Below, piece after piece: positions 53,439 through 62,027 of a stretch of DNA of 64,000 nt. The stretch covers positions 1 to 64,000 of the forward strand of contig NZ_JAOVZW010000021.1 of assembly GCF_026460885.1 (NCBI RefSeq), read 5' to 3'. The stretch is from Chryseobacterium formosum (lineage in GTDB: Bacteria; Bacteroidota; Bacteroidia; Flavobacteriales; Weeksellaceae). Both the position numbers and the translations under genes were made by a program. The notes below the pieces were generated by a model. It was not told the DNA's origin. It saw nothing but the letters and a program-made list of their open reading frames with translations, and did not search any database. Numbering within the stretch: the stretch's first letter is position 1; the number at the start of each line of letters is the position of its first letter.

Positions 53439-54617
53439 TTAGTTCATTAAATTTTCAATTACAATGGCGGTTGCGCCACCTCCGCCGTTGCAGATAGCTG
53501 CTACGCCATATTTACCTTTTTCATGCTGAAGTACAGAGACCAAAGTGCAAATTATTCTGGCTCCTGAAGCACCCAATGGATGTCCCAACGCCACAGCCCC
53601 ACCATAGACATTGATCTTTTGAGGATCTATTCCTAATTCAATCTGGTTTGCCAGTGCTACATCCGCATATGCTTCATTAATTTCAAAAAAGTCGATATCC
53701 TCCAACTGAAGATTTGCTTTTTTTAAAGCTTTTGGGATGGCAATCGATGGGGCAGTGGTAAACCATTCCGGAGCCTGCGCCGCATCTGCATATCCGATAA
53801 TTTTTGCCAGAGGTTTAAGATTGTACTGCTCAAGGGCTTCTTTTGATGCCAATAATATAGCCGCTGCGCCGTCATTCAGATTACTTGCATTAGCAGCAGT
53901 GATGGTACCGCCCTCAACAAAAGAAGGTTTTAATTTTGAAACTTTTTCGGGAATTATTTTGTAGATATCTTCGTCCTCAGTAATAACCGTTTCTCCCTGT
54001 TTTTGTTTTAGTGTAAAAGGAATGACTTCATTTTTAAATTTCCCTTCTTTTGTAGCTTTAGCAGCTTTTTCATAAGATTTCAAGGCATATCCATCCTGCT
54101 GTTCTCGGGTTAATTTATATTTTTCTACGCAAAGTTCAGCAGCATTTCCCATGTGGAAATCATTATAGACATCCGTTAATCCGTCTTTAAGTAAACCATC
54201 AATCAATATTTCATTACCCAGTTTGTTGATTTTTCTTTTATTGGTGTAATGTGGGACGTTGCTCATACTTTCCATTCCTCCGGTGATGACTATGTTTTCC
54301 AGTCCCAGCTGAATTTGCTGAGCTCCAAGAATGGTTGCTTTCATACCTGCAGCACAAACTTTATTAACGGTTGTGCAATCTGTCTCGTCAGGAATTCCTG
54401 CAAATTTTGATGCTTGTCGTGCAGGGGATTGCCCAAGATTTGCAGACAGTACATTTCCCATGTAAACACTATCAATATCCTTAGGATTGATGTTGACGTT
54501 TTCGATTGTCCCTTTGATGGCTGCTGCCCCAAGATCTGTCGCTGAAACTTCTGAAAAATTTCCCAAAAATCCACCAATAGGAGTTCGTTTAGCTGTTATT
54601 ATAAATACTTCTTTCAT
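53439..54617 (-). CDS. Acetyl-CoA C-acetyltransferase (thiolase)
   Basis: A 391-residue thiolase starting MKEVFIITAKRTPIGGF at ATG 54617; 23 additional codons to 54686 would overlap the FabF-like gene. Nucleophile Cys88 (VNKVCAAGMKA), AANASNLNDGAAAILL, His in ALGHPLGASGARI and the second Cys in AAICNGGGGATAI. It is of the biosynthetic AtoB/PhaA type. With the downstream FadI-like enzyme it gives the operon two thiolases of different classes. Confidence 0.93.
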   Translation of the reverse strand: MKEVFIITAKRTPIGGFLGNFSEVSATDLGAAAIKGTIENVNINPKDIDSVYMGNVLSANLGQSPARQASKFAGIPDETDCTTVNKVCAAGMKATILGAQQIQLGLENIVITGGMESMSNVPHYTNKRKINKLGNEILIDGLLKDGLTDVYNDFHMGNAAELCVEKYKLTREQQDGYALKSYEKAAKATKEGKFKNEVIPFTLKQKQGETVITEDEDIYKIIPEKVSKLKPSFVEGGTITAANASNLNDGAAAILLASKEALEQYNLKPLAKIIGYADAAQAPEWFTTAPSIAIPKALKKANLQLEDIDFFEINEAYADVALANQIELGIDPQKINVYGGAVALGHPLGASGARIICTLVSVLQHEKGKYGVAAICNGGGGATAIVIENLMN

Positions 54618-54633
54618 TTTAATAGAATTAAAT

Positions 54634-55872
54634 TTAAATTTCACGGAAAACAACAGTTGAGTTATGCCCTCCAAATCCAAAAGCATTACTCATTGCCGTT
54701 TTAATTGTTTTTTGTACCGGCTCATTCATTACGATTTGAATTCCTTCAGGAATATTTTCATCAAGGTTTTCGATGTTGATCGTTGGTGGAATAATATTTT
54801 CGTTAATGGATTTGATAGCGAGAATAGCTTCGATTGCTCCCGCAGCTCCCAATAAGTGACCGGTCATCGATTTTGATGAACTCACCCATAAGTTGCTTGA
54901 ACCCTTGAAAGTTTTATGAACAGCATTGAGCTCAGCAATATCTCCTACAGGCGTAGAAGTTGCATGGAGGTTCAAATAATCTAAGTCAGATGGATTAAGT
55001 TTTGCCTCTTCTAATGCCAACTGCATTGCTTTTGAAGCACCTATTCCTTCCGGATGTGGTGATGTCATATGGTACGCGTCTGCAGTCATGGAAGCACCAA
55101 CCAACTCTGCATAAATTTTAGCACCTCTTTTCTTAGCATATTCATATTCTTCTAAAATAAGTGCACCTGCACCTTCTCCCATTACAAAACCATCACGATC
55201 TCTGTCAAAAGGGCGACTCGCAGTAAGAGAATCCTGATTCCGAACCGACATTGCTTTCATTGAAGAAAAACCTCCAATCGAAGCAGCAGTGATAGGAGCC
55301 TCTGAACCACCGGTAACAAATATTTTTGCCTTACCCAAACGGATGTAATTAAAAGAATCCATAATTGCTGTGTTGGAAGTAGCACAAGCTGATACGGTTG
55401 TGTAATTGATTCCCTGCAAACCAAATTTCATTGATATCATTCCGGAAGCCATATTGACAATAAGTTTTGGAACAAAAAATGGACTGAACCTCGGAACGTA
55501 ATCTCCTTTCACATAGTTTTCGACCTCGCTTTCAAATGTTTCCATGCCTCCCTGTCCAACTCTCCATATGACACCGATGTCAAAAGGATCAAGTTTTGAT
55601 ATTTCCAAACCGGAATCATGCAATGCCTGTGAAGCACTGTACAAAGCATATTGCGTAAATAAATCACTTCTCTTAATTTCGTTACGGTCAAGATATTTTT
55701 GAGGGTCAAAATCTTTAATTTCACATGCAATCTGTGTTCGGAATTTCGAGGCATCAAATCGGGTAATTTGATTTGCGCTGCTAAATCCATTTATAGAATT
55801 TTCCCAAAAAGCATTGATGTCATTTCCCATAGGATTGACTGTACCTAAACCGGTTACTACAACTCTTTTCAT
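54634..55872 (-). CDS. Beta-ketoacyl-ACP synthase II-like (FabF family)
   Basis: A 412-residue condensing enzyme with a complete Cys-His-His triad: Cys163 (VSACATSNTAI), His303 (LHATSTPVGD) and His339 (KSMTGHLLGAAGA). The segment normally reading G-S-G-x-G-G before the active site here reads WRVGQGG (about residues 103-109), a visible departure. It would extend acyl-ACP or a related thioester by malonyl condensation. Its operon (thioesterase, thiolases, Lpd) suggests a specialised role rather than the housekeeping FabF. Its start overlaps the thioesterase stop by 4 bases. Confidence 0.9.
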   Translation of the reverse strand: MKRVVVTGLGTVNPMGNDINAFWENSINGFSSANQITRFDASKFRTQIACEIKDFDPQKYLDRNEIKRSDLFTQYALYSASQALHDSGLEISKLDPFDIGVIWRVGQGGMETFESEVENYVKGDYVPRFSPFFVPKLIVNMASGMISMKFGLQGINYTTVSACATSNTAIMDSFNYIRLGKAKIFVTGGSEAPITAASIGGFSSMKAMSVRNQDSLTASRPFDRDRDGFVMGEGAGALILEEYEYAKKRGAKIYAELVGASMTADAYHMTSPHPEGIGASKAMQLALEEAKLNPSDLDYLNLHATSTPVGDIAELNAVHKTFKGSSNLWVSSSKSMTGHLLGAAGAIEAILAIKSINENIIPPTINIENLDENIPEGIQIVMNEPVQKTIKTAMSNAFGFGGHNSTVVFREI

Positions 55873-56306
55873 TGGTGTTTTTTTATTTCTGTTTTAAATA
55901 GATTAGATGTACCCTTTGCTATTAATCGGCTTTTGTCTCCGTTCCAGATTTCACATTCGGCATTGATGAATTGTTTTCCTTTTTTAATAATCGTTGTTTT
56001 TGCAACAATACTTTCGTTGCCGGTTACAGAAGAAAAATAATCAATGACGTTATTGATGGTGGTATAAAAATGTGCTTCATTTAATGAAAACATTGTTGCA
56101 CCAATGATATCGTCAACAATAGCAGCTGTAACTCCGCCATGTAAATTGCCTACAGGGTTTAGCCATTCTGGACGAATTTGATATTTGAATTCCAGCGTTC
56201 CTGGCTCAGCCGCAACGATAATGGGATTTAGCCACCGCATAAAGGGGGACGGTGATTCTGTGAATTCTTTTCCTATGGAAGACTGAATTTTTTCTAACGG
56301 TGTCAT
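55869..56306 (-). CDS. PaaI/hotdog-fold thioesterase
   Basis: A 145-residue hotdog protein with the PaaI-type core: NPVGNLHGGVTAAIVDDIIG, with the HGG motif and Asp on the long helix, then VIDYFSSVTGNESIVAKTTI and FINAECEIW. Such enzymes hydrolyse acyl- or aryl-CoA thioesters. It is first gene of the operon; a perfect 14-base palindrome lies 28 bases before its start. Confidence 0.9.
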   Translation of the reverse strand: MTPLEKIQSSIGKEFTESPSPFMRWLNPIIVAAEPGTLEFKYQIRPEWLNPVGNLHGGVTAAIVDDIIGATMFSLNEAHFYTTINNVIDYFSSVTGNESIVAKTTIIKKGKQFINAECEIWNGDKSRLIAKGTSNLFKTEIKKHQ

Positions 56307-56333
56307 ATATTTTTATTTACTGATTACTTAAAT

Positions 56334-56347
56334 ATACCGATCGGTAT
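56334..56347. promoter_or_regulatory. Palindromic operator before the acyl-metabolism operon
   Basis: ATACCGATCGGTAT is a perfect 14-base palindrome between the TetR gene and the thioesterase gene. The related ATACCGAAAGGTAT occurs at the TetR promoter (56994-57007). Shared arms ATACC/GGTAT suggest one regulator. Confidence 0.75.
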
Positions 56348-56365
56348 CTGTATGGGTAAAAAATT

Positions 56366-56959
56366 TTATTTTACAATTTCCTCATCAATGATTTTCTTAA
56401 TTCTGTCCAGCATTAAATGAAGATTTTCTGGCTCATCTGAAATTTTTGCGAGCAGAATTCCACCCTCAAGCATCATTATAAATGACTTAGAGTATTCAAC
56501 AACATTAATGTCATTTTTAAAAAGTCCTTTATTTCTGCCATCATCTATTATCGCAGAAATATTGTCTTCCCAATTTTCAAAAGTTGATCTCACCAATACT
56601 TTCATCGCAGGCATTACGTCGTCTGATTCTGTTGCTGAGTTAAGATATGGACAACCTCCATTATCAGAAACATATTTCCAGTTCTTTCGATAAAAATCCA
56701 GAAATGCTATCAGTTTTTCATACGCATTATCCTTTTTGGAGATCCAGGCTTTGGTTTTTTTTGAAAGTTCTTTAGTGTTATATGTAAAGACGGCAAGTCC
56801 TACTTCTTCCTTATTTAAAAAATTACCATAGATACTCCCTTTAGTTAAGCCTGTAGCATTCGTTATATCTGACAAAGAAGTACCTGCGTAACCTTTTTTA
56901 TTAAAGATAGGAGCTGTTTTTTCAATAATGAATTGCCGTGTTTGTTCTGACTTTGTCAT
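56366..56959 (-). CDS. TetR-family regulator of the acyl-metabolism operon
   Basis: A 197-residue TetR protein: QFIIEKTAPIFNKKGYAGTSLSDITNATGLTKGSIYGNFLNKEEV (DNA-binding part), then a ligand domain with NGGCPYLNSATESDD, close in sequence to the regulator at 26643. Both belong to the same TetR subgroup with a conserved Cys. It lies 60 bases upstream of the thioesterase gene, and matching palindromes flank it on both sides. Confidence 0.93.
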   Translation of the reverse strand: MTKSEQTRQFIIEKTAPIFNKKGYAGTSLSDITNATGLTKGSIYGNFLNKEEVGLAVFTYNTKELSKKTKAWISKKDNAYEKLIAFLDFYRKNWKYVSDNGGCPYLNSATESDDVMPAMKVLVRSTFENWEDNISAIIDDGRNKGLFKNDINVVEYSKSFIMMLEGGILLAKISDEPENLHLMLDRIKKIIDEEIVK

Positions 56960-56993
56960 TTATATACTAATTATAAAACAAAGATACAAAATA

Positions 56994-57007
56994 ATACCGA
57001 AAGGTAT
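56994..57007. promoter_or_regulatory. Palindromic operator at the TetR promoter
   Basis: ATACCGAAAGGTAT, an inverted repeat ATACC-N4-GGTAT, 35 bases before the TetR start. It matches the perfect palindrome at 56334-56347 in both arms. Confidence 0.7.
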
Positions 57008-57123
57008 ATTTTATTTTTGATAATTTCGAAGTTCTGCGTAATCAGTTATTATGCGCATAATAAAGCTGAAAATGTCGAAAGTCATCTAAAAGAAATATTT
57101 TCACTAATTAAGTATTTACACAT

Positions 57124-57389
57124 ATGAAGTTAATAAATTTTAAAAGTACAATCAAACTGATGGCTGTAACCATAGCCATCAGTTTAAATTTCCTGAATGT
57201 ACCATATGCATAATCCCTAAAACAGACTATTTAAATGGTTCCGTCTAATGATTGGGTGTTGGTGATCACGTTGGTGCGTTATACAGCACTAAATATGCTG
57301 AAAAACTATATAAAAAAACGTACACTAACGACTCAGAACTGTACTATTTTATACTGGATGGTTCAGATGTGGAGTTATTACATTGGTAA
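57124..57389 (+). pseudogene. Decayed secreted-protein gene
   Basis: ATG 57124 opens a signal peptide (MKLINFKSTIKLMAVTIAIS onward, ending VPYA) that stops at TAA 57211-57213. From 57252 a different frame reads GVGDHVGALYSTKYAEKLYK, then TNDSELYYFILDGSDVELLH and a stop at 57389. The pieces look like parts of one exported protein broken by frameshift and deletion. A perfect 12-bp hairpin lies inside the signal-peptide codons (57154-57185). I do not recognise the family. Confidence 0.5.
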
Positions 57390-57469
57390 AACCACTAATA
57401 AACGTCGGAATCAATGATTCACTAATGTATCAAGGTAGGAATAACATCGCAAAATAGGTAGTGCTGTCA

Positions 57470-57640
57470 ATGCAAATAATTAAAAAAAAGTTCATTGGGA
57501 ACTATTCCTACAAGACTTATTACACAAGCATTAATCATAATGTTAAGAAACTGATAAAAGAGGGAGTTGGTATTAATAGCATTAGCAGATGTAAAACGAC
57601 CGTACCTAAAAATCTTGAAAATCCCCTCGGGCATAGTTAA
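57470..57640 (+). pseudogene. IS1-like transposase N-terminal fragment
   Basis: A 56-codon frame with KKKFIGNYSYKTYYTSINHN, then VKKLIKEGVGINSISRCKTT and a stop. It resembles the zinc-ribbon/helix-turn-helix front of IS1-family transposases in Flavobacteriia (usual form: IKEGVGIRSISR..L.IS..T). Just beyond the stop, IPKSFTIEKQMK recalls the sequence before the catalytic Asp. The catalytic core and any terminal inverted repeats are missing. Identified by memory of the family, so moderate confidence. Confidence 0.45.
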
Positions 57641-57827
57641 GCCACCTATATTCCGAAGAGTTTTACAATCGAAAAACAGATGAAATAAAAAGAAACCAAA
57701 GTCTATCTTCCGACCTACTATTTGACATAACTAAGTCGCTGTTCACTTTTGGCTACATCAACAGTCGTTTTGGATAAATCCAACGTTTAAAGTTGTGCCA
57801 ACTTTGCATTAACAAACAACGTTAATC

Positions 57828-58766
57828 ATGAAAAAAGAAACTAAAAATTGGACATCTTCAAATATTCCTCAAAGAAATAATGGTTTAGCTGTCATCACAG
57901 GTAGTACAGAAGGTATTGGATTTGAAGATGCTTTGGCATTATCTTCTGCCGGTTGGGACGTGATTGTAATGGGACGAAATACTCAAAAAGGAGCTGATGC
58001 AATTGCTAAAATCCAACAAATTAATCCGAAGGCAAAAGTGAGTTTTGAAAAAATGGACCTTGCAGATCTATCCTCAATAAAAGCATTTTCTTCGAGAATG
58101 ATTGAAAGAGGCGAAGCCATCGATCTGCTCATCAACAATGCTGGCGTAATGACACCACCCAATAGGCTCGAAACTGCCGATGGTTTTGAGTTACAATTCG
58201 GGACAAATCATATTGGTCATTTTGCATTGACAGCCCAATTGCTTCCTTTGTTTCGTAAAGCACCTAACGCTCGTGTGGTTACCGTTTCAAGCATAGCCAA
58301 TCGAAGCGGGCAAATTAATTTTGATGACCTGCAGTCAACAGCTTCGTATGTTCCGGGGAAAGCATACAGCCAGGCAAAAATTGCGAACTTAATGTTTGCT
58401 TTAGAACTTCAGCGACGAAGTGAAAAGCACAGTTGGGGCATTACAAGTATTGCTTCTCACCCGGGTGTTTCCCGAACCAATCTATTGATAACTGGTGCAG
58501 GCAAATGGAGTACTCCGGGAATTATGCGAAGATTTTTTCCGTTTTTATTTCAGCCACAGTCACAAGGAGCATTACCCACTTTATTTGCAGCCACGTCGCC
58601 GGAGGCTCAAGGCGGTCTGTATTATGGACCTAACCAAATGAGTGAAACCCGTGGCTTTCCATCTCTCGCAAAAATCCCTGAACAAGCAAATGATTTAGAA
58701 GTTGCTCAAAAATTATGGGAAGTATCGCAAAAGTTAGCAAAGGTTGAGTTTAGTATTTCGATATAA
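57828..58766 (+). CDS. Short-chain dehydrogenase/reductase, retinol-dehydrogenase-like
   Basis: A 312-residue SDR with TGSTEGIGFEDALAL (cofactor loop), INNAGVMTPP, FGTNHIGHFALTAQLL, VVTVSSIANRSG and catalytic YSQAK. The long C-terminus (QSQGALPTLFAATSPEAQGG) is typical of the WWOX/retinol-dehydrogenase-like SDRs. It is probably NADP(H)-linked with an unknown lipophilic carbonyl or alcohol as substrate. It leads a plus-strand series with a DoxX-like protein and an AraC regulator. Confidence 0.92.
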   Translation: MKKETKNWTSSNIPQRNNGLAVITGSTEGIGFEDALALSSAGWDVIVMGRNTQKGADAIAKIQQINPKAKVSFEKMDLADLSSIKAFSSRMIERGEAIDLLINNAGVMTPPNRLETADGFELQFGTNHIGHFALTAQLLPLFRKAPNARVVTVSSIANRSGQINFDDLQSTASYVPGKAYSQAKIANLMFALELQRRSEKHSWGITSIASHPGVSRTNLLITGAGKWSTPGIMRRFFPFLFQPQSQGALPTLFAATSPEAQGGLYYGPNQMSETRGFPSLAKIPEQANDLEVAQKLWEVSQKLAKVEFSISI

Positions 58767-58815
58767 TTTAAAAGAATTCAATAAATTAGTAACGTAAGTT
58801 TTTAAAAACAAAACG

Positions 58816-59172
58816 ATGGTAAAAAGTATAATTTCTTTGGTATTGTTATTAGTGTCGGTTTTTCTGGCATTCAAACACGGTTGGGACACATTTAATTACA
58901 AAAAAAATCCCGAAGCGATGAAAATGATGAGTGAATTAGGCATTACCGAAACAATGATACCCATTTTCGGTGGGGTTACATTATTGGTAGGTGTATTGTT
59001 GCTTATCCCCAAAACATTTTTCTTGGGCAATGTGCTCAATGCTATTTCTATAGTAATCATTATGGCGTTGGCAATGAGGATCGGAAATTTTAAAATGGTA
59101 CTGATGGAAATTCCGTTTTTAATGATGCCTTTGGTTTTGATTTGGCTGAAATATCCGTTTTTAAAAAATTAA
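58816..59172 (+). CDS. DoxX-like small membrane protein
   Basis: A 118-residue protein with four hydrophobic segments (about 4-22, 46-66, 70-88 and 95-113), consistent with the DoxX/DoxD-like four-helix fold; MKMMSELGITETMIPIFGGVTLLVG is typical. Such proteins often accompany oxidoreductase genes and may handle membrane redox partners. It is encoded 49 bases after the SDR and 13 bases before the AraC gene. Confidence 0.82.
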   Translation: MVKSIISLVLLLVSVFLAFKHGWDTFNYKKNPEAMKMMSELGITETMIPIFGGVTLLVGVLLLIPKTFFLGNVLNAISIVIIMALAMRIGNFKMVLMEIPFLMMPLVLIWLKYPFLKN

Positions 59173-59185
59173 TCAAATCTGTCTT

Positions 59186-60088
59186 ATGGAAAAGCCAATC
59201 CGAATAAAAACCATTTCTGAGTTGCACAAATTAATGGGTTTGCCTAAACCGCATCATCCATTGATTGAACTCATTGATCTATCCAAACAAAAAAAGGATA
59301 CAGGAATTTTTGCTGTACTATTTGATTTGTATGTGATTACTTTAAAAAGAGGTTGCGACAAACTGTTTTACGGACAGCAACAATATGATTTTGATGAGGG
59401 CGTAATGGCATTTTTATCGCCCGGACAAATTTTACGCGGAGAAAGTGATAACATTCCGGAAAATATAGACGGCTGGATGTTGTTTATCCATCCCGATTTT
59501 TTATGGAATACTTCTTTGGCTAAAAAAATAAAACAATACGATTTTTTTGGTTACACCATCAATGAGGCCTTATTTTTATCGGATAAGGAAGAAACAATGA
59601 TAAATGGTATTGTTGAAAACATCAAAAACGAATATCAAACAAACATCGACCAGTTTAGCCAGGACATCATCATTTCACATTTAGAAACTTTGTTGAATTA
59701 TTCGGAGCGGTTTTACCAACGACAATTCATTACCCGTAAAAAAACGAACCATCAAATCCTCGACCGGTTGGAAGTATTACTTTCAGCTTATTTCAACAGT
59801 GATGATTTGGTTTTAAAGGGATTACCAACCGTTCAATACATTTCGGACCACTTAAATGTATCGCCAACCTATCTGCGTAGTTTACTCAAAACATTGACAG
59901 GCTTGAATACCCAACAGCATATTCACGAAAAACTGATTGAAAAAGCAAAGGAAAAATTGTCAACTACGGATTTAACGGTAAGTGAAATTGCTTATGAATT
60001 AGGCTTTGAGCATATGCAATCGTTCAGCAAATTGTTTAAAGAAAAGACCAGCCAAAGTCCGTTGGCGTTTAGGGCTGGTTTTAATTAA
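59186..60088 (+). CDS. AraC-family regulator (paralogue 2)
   Basis: A 300-residue AraC protein. N-terminal ligand part: ISELHKLMGLPKPHHPLIEL, YGQQQYDFDEGVMAFLSPGQ, MLFIHPDFLWNTSLAKKIKQYDFFGY. DNA-binding part: LPTVQYISDHLNVSPTYLRSLLKTLTG and VSEIAYELGFEHMQSFSKLF. It is closely similar to the regulator at 60992 along its whole length and more distantly to 40512. It is sandwiched between SDR genes, its probable targets. Confidence 0.93.
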   Translation: MEKPIRIKTISELHKLMGLPKPHHPLIELIDLSKQKKDTGIFAVLFDLYVITLKRGCDKLFYGQQQYDFDEGVMAFLSPGQILRGESDNIPENIDGWMLFIHPDFLWNTSLAKKIKQYDFFGYTINEALFLSDKEETMINGIVENIKNEYQTNIDQFSQDIIISHLETLLNYSERFYQRQFITRKKTNHQILDRLEVLLSAYFNSDDLVLKGLPTVQYISDHLNVSPTYLRSLLKTLTGLNTQQHIHEKLIEKAKEKLSTTDLTVSEIAYELGFEHMQSFSKLFKEKTSQSPLAFRAGFN

Positions 60089-60212
60089 AAAACGGCATCC
60101 ATTTTTAAACTATAAACATCCCACGATTTTGTTATAATAAACCTCAATTGGGTTACAAACAACATTTTAGATAGAATGACCTTTGTTTTTCAAACATTTA
60201 AAATTAAAAGAA

Positions 60213-60971
60213 ATGAAAAAGGCATTAATTACAGGAGCGAACAAAGGCATTGGTTTAGAGGTAGCAAAACAATTGTTACAAAAAGGGTATTATGTTTATC
60301 TGGGTAGCAGAGATTTAAAAAATGGTAAAGAAGCCGTCGAAAAATTAAAAAAAGAAGGGCTCGAAAATGTTGAATTGTTAGAAATAGACGTTACGAATCA
60401 GCATTCGGTAAACACTGCCCGGATTGAATTGGGTAGGAAAATACAGGTACTGGATGTGCTGATCAATAATGCTGGTATAAATGGAATAGAATTTAACGAT
60501 GGCAAACCTTTAATGCATACCGCAACAGAAACGGATGTAGATGTTTACAAGAAAGTATATGAGGTAAATGTTTACGGTGTGATAAGAGTTACGCAAGCGT
60601 TCCTAGATTTATTGCGAAATTCATCAGCACCGAGAATTGTCAATGTAAGTTCAAGCCAGGGCTCGCTCACTTTACACAGCGATCCAAATTTTATTCATTA
60701 CAACTTTAAAGGCTCGGTATATCAATCTTCAAAATCAGCCCTAAATATGTACACCGTTGTACTGGCGTATGAATTGAAGGACTTGCCTTTTAAGGTAAAT
60801 GCAGTTAGCCCAGGTTCTACAAAGACAGATTTTAACCATAATTTGGGGCAAGGTTCTGTCGTAGATGCCGGTAACAGAATAGTAAAATATGCCATCATTG
60901 GCGAGGACGGGCCGACAGGTAAATTTTTCTCTGAAGATATGAATACGGTTACCGGCGAAATTCCGTGGTAG
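60213..60971 (+). CDS. Short-chain dehydrogenase/reductase, carbonyl-reductase-like
   Basis: A 252-residue SDR from ATG 60213 (a TTG at 60183 is in frame but less likely). TGANKGIGLEVAKQL, LEIDVTNQHSV, INNAGINGIEF, YGVIRVTQAFLDLL, VNVSSSQGSL, catalytic YQSSK and AVSPGSTKTDFN. It is of the carbonyl reductase CBR1-like class that reduces quinones and small ketones with NADPH. It lies between two paralogous AraC genes on the same strand. Confidence 0.92.
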   Translation: MKKALITGANKGIGLEVAKQLLQKGYYVYLGSRDLKNGKEAVEKLKKEGLENVELLEIDVTNQHSVNTARIELGRKIQVLDVLINNAGINGIEFNDGKPLMHTATETDVDVYKKVYEVNVYGVIRVTQAFLDLLRNSSAPRIVNVSSSQGSLTLHSDPNFIHYNFKGSVYQSSKSALNMYTVVLAYELKDLPFKVNAVSPGSTKTDFNHNLGQGSVVDAGNRIVKYAIIGEDGPTGKFFSEDMNTVTGEIPW

Positions 60972-60991
60972 AAAATCACTAAATTTATGAG

Positions 60992-61909
60992 ATGAAAAAG
61001 GACAAAAACATTCCTTACCATTACAATTCACTTACAGAGTTGCATCGGATGCTCGGGTTACCTAAACCCTTGCACCCGTTGATTAGTTTTTTCGACAATA
61101 CCAATAAAAAGATAGATTACAGCAACATCGCAGACGTGCGAACTTCAGCATTTTACAAGATCTCTTATAAGTCGAATCTTAGCGGGCAGTTAAAATACGG
61201 GCAACATTATTATGACTTTGATGAAGGCGGATTATTTTTTGTATCGCCTAATCAGGTTACTGCAAACAGCGATAATAACGGCGATCAATCTGGTTATACT
61301 TTACTGATTCATCCCGACTTTTTATTGACTTATCCTTTAGCAAATAAGATAAAGCAATATGGCTTTTTCGGCTATTCTGCCGATGAAGCATTGCATCTTT
61401 CAGATAAAGAAAAAGATACTATTATTTCAATTTTCAAAAATATTGATGAAGAATTACAAAGCAGAATCGATGATTTCAGTCAAGATGTAATGATCTCACA
61501 AATAGAAACTTTACTCAATTACAGCAATCGATTTTACAAGAGACAATTCATCACCCGAAAACAGGTAAATAACGACCTTTTACAAAAAATGGAGAAAATT
61601 TTGGATGAACTATTTAAAGATGAAAATCTGGCAATCCAAGGTATTCCTACAGTCCAGTATCTTTCCGAAGGCCTCCATCTTTCGCCAAGCTATTTGAGTG
61701 ATATGTTACGTTCTTTAACAGGGCAAAATGTACAGCAACACATTCAAAACAAGATTATTGAAAAAGCAAAAGAAAAATTATCTACTTCTGATTTATCAAT
61801 TTCAGAAATAGCCTATGAATTAGGATTTGAATATTCGCAATCTTTCAGTCGCTTATTTAAAGCTAAAACCAATCAAAGCCCGCTTGAGTTTAGGTCTAGT
61901 TTTAATTAG
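60992..61909 (+). CDS. AraC-family regulator (paralogue 3)
   Basis: A 305-residue AraC protein sharing most motifs with the regulator at 59186: LTELHRMLGLPKPLHPLISF, YGQHYYDFDEGGLFFVSPNQ, LLIHPDFLLTYPLANKIKQYGFFGY, RFYKRQFITRKQVN, IPTVQYLSEGLHLSPSYLSDML and ISEIAYELGFEYSQSFSRLF. The 3' flanks of the two genes also share GATTTTGTTATAA. It is most likely a tandem duplicate that diverged after insertion or retention of the SDR between them. Confidence 0.93.
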   Translation: MKKDKNIPYHYNSLTELHRMLGLPKPLHPLISFFDNTNKKIDYSNIADVRTSAFYKISYKSNLSGQLKYGQHYYDFDEGGLFFVSPNQVTANSDNNGDQSGYTLLIHPDFLLTYPLANKIKQYGFFGYSADEALHLSDKEKDTIISIFKNIDEELQSRIDDFSQDVMISQIETLLNYSNRFYKRQFITRKQVNNDLLQKMEKILDELFKDENLAIQGIPTVQYLSEGLHLSPSYLSDMLRSLTGQNVQQHIQNKIIEKAKEKLSTSDLSISEIAYELGFEYSQSFSRLFKAKTNQSPLEFRSSFN

Positions 61910-61978
61910 AAACATCATCTACTTTTAATAACTAAAAACCATCCGAGATTTTGTTATAAAACCAACCTGAGTCACTTT

Positions 61979-61992
61979 TTACCAAATGGTAA
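61979..61992. promoter_or_regulatory. Candidate Crp/Fnr operator, site 1
   Basis: TTACCAAATGGTAA, an inverted repeat TTACCA-AA-TGGTAA, 35 bases before the Crp/Fnr start. An 18-base identical block (CTTTTTACCAAATGGTAA) recurs in front of the SDR gene at 62607-62620. Confidence 0.75.
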
Positions 61993-62027
61993 TTCTTTAA
62001 TTAAAATCGCTTCCTAACTTTACAACA

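Larger units (their letters stand above)
57008..57827. other. Intergenic with two decayed genes
   Basis: About 820 bases holding the remnant of a secreted-protein gene (57124-57389), an IS1-like transposase fragment (57470-57640) and, just before the SDR start, a 6-7-6 inverted repeat ATTAAC/GTTAAT at 57808-57826 that could be an operator. Confidence 0.5.

Noticed and set aside
57808-57826. ATTAAC-N7-GTTAAT before the SDR at 57828 considered as a firm operator.
   Set aside because: The arms are short and AT-rich and no second copy was found near a regulator; mentioned only in the intergenic entry.
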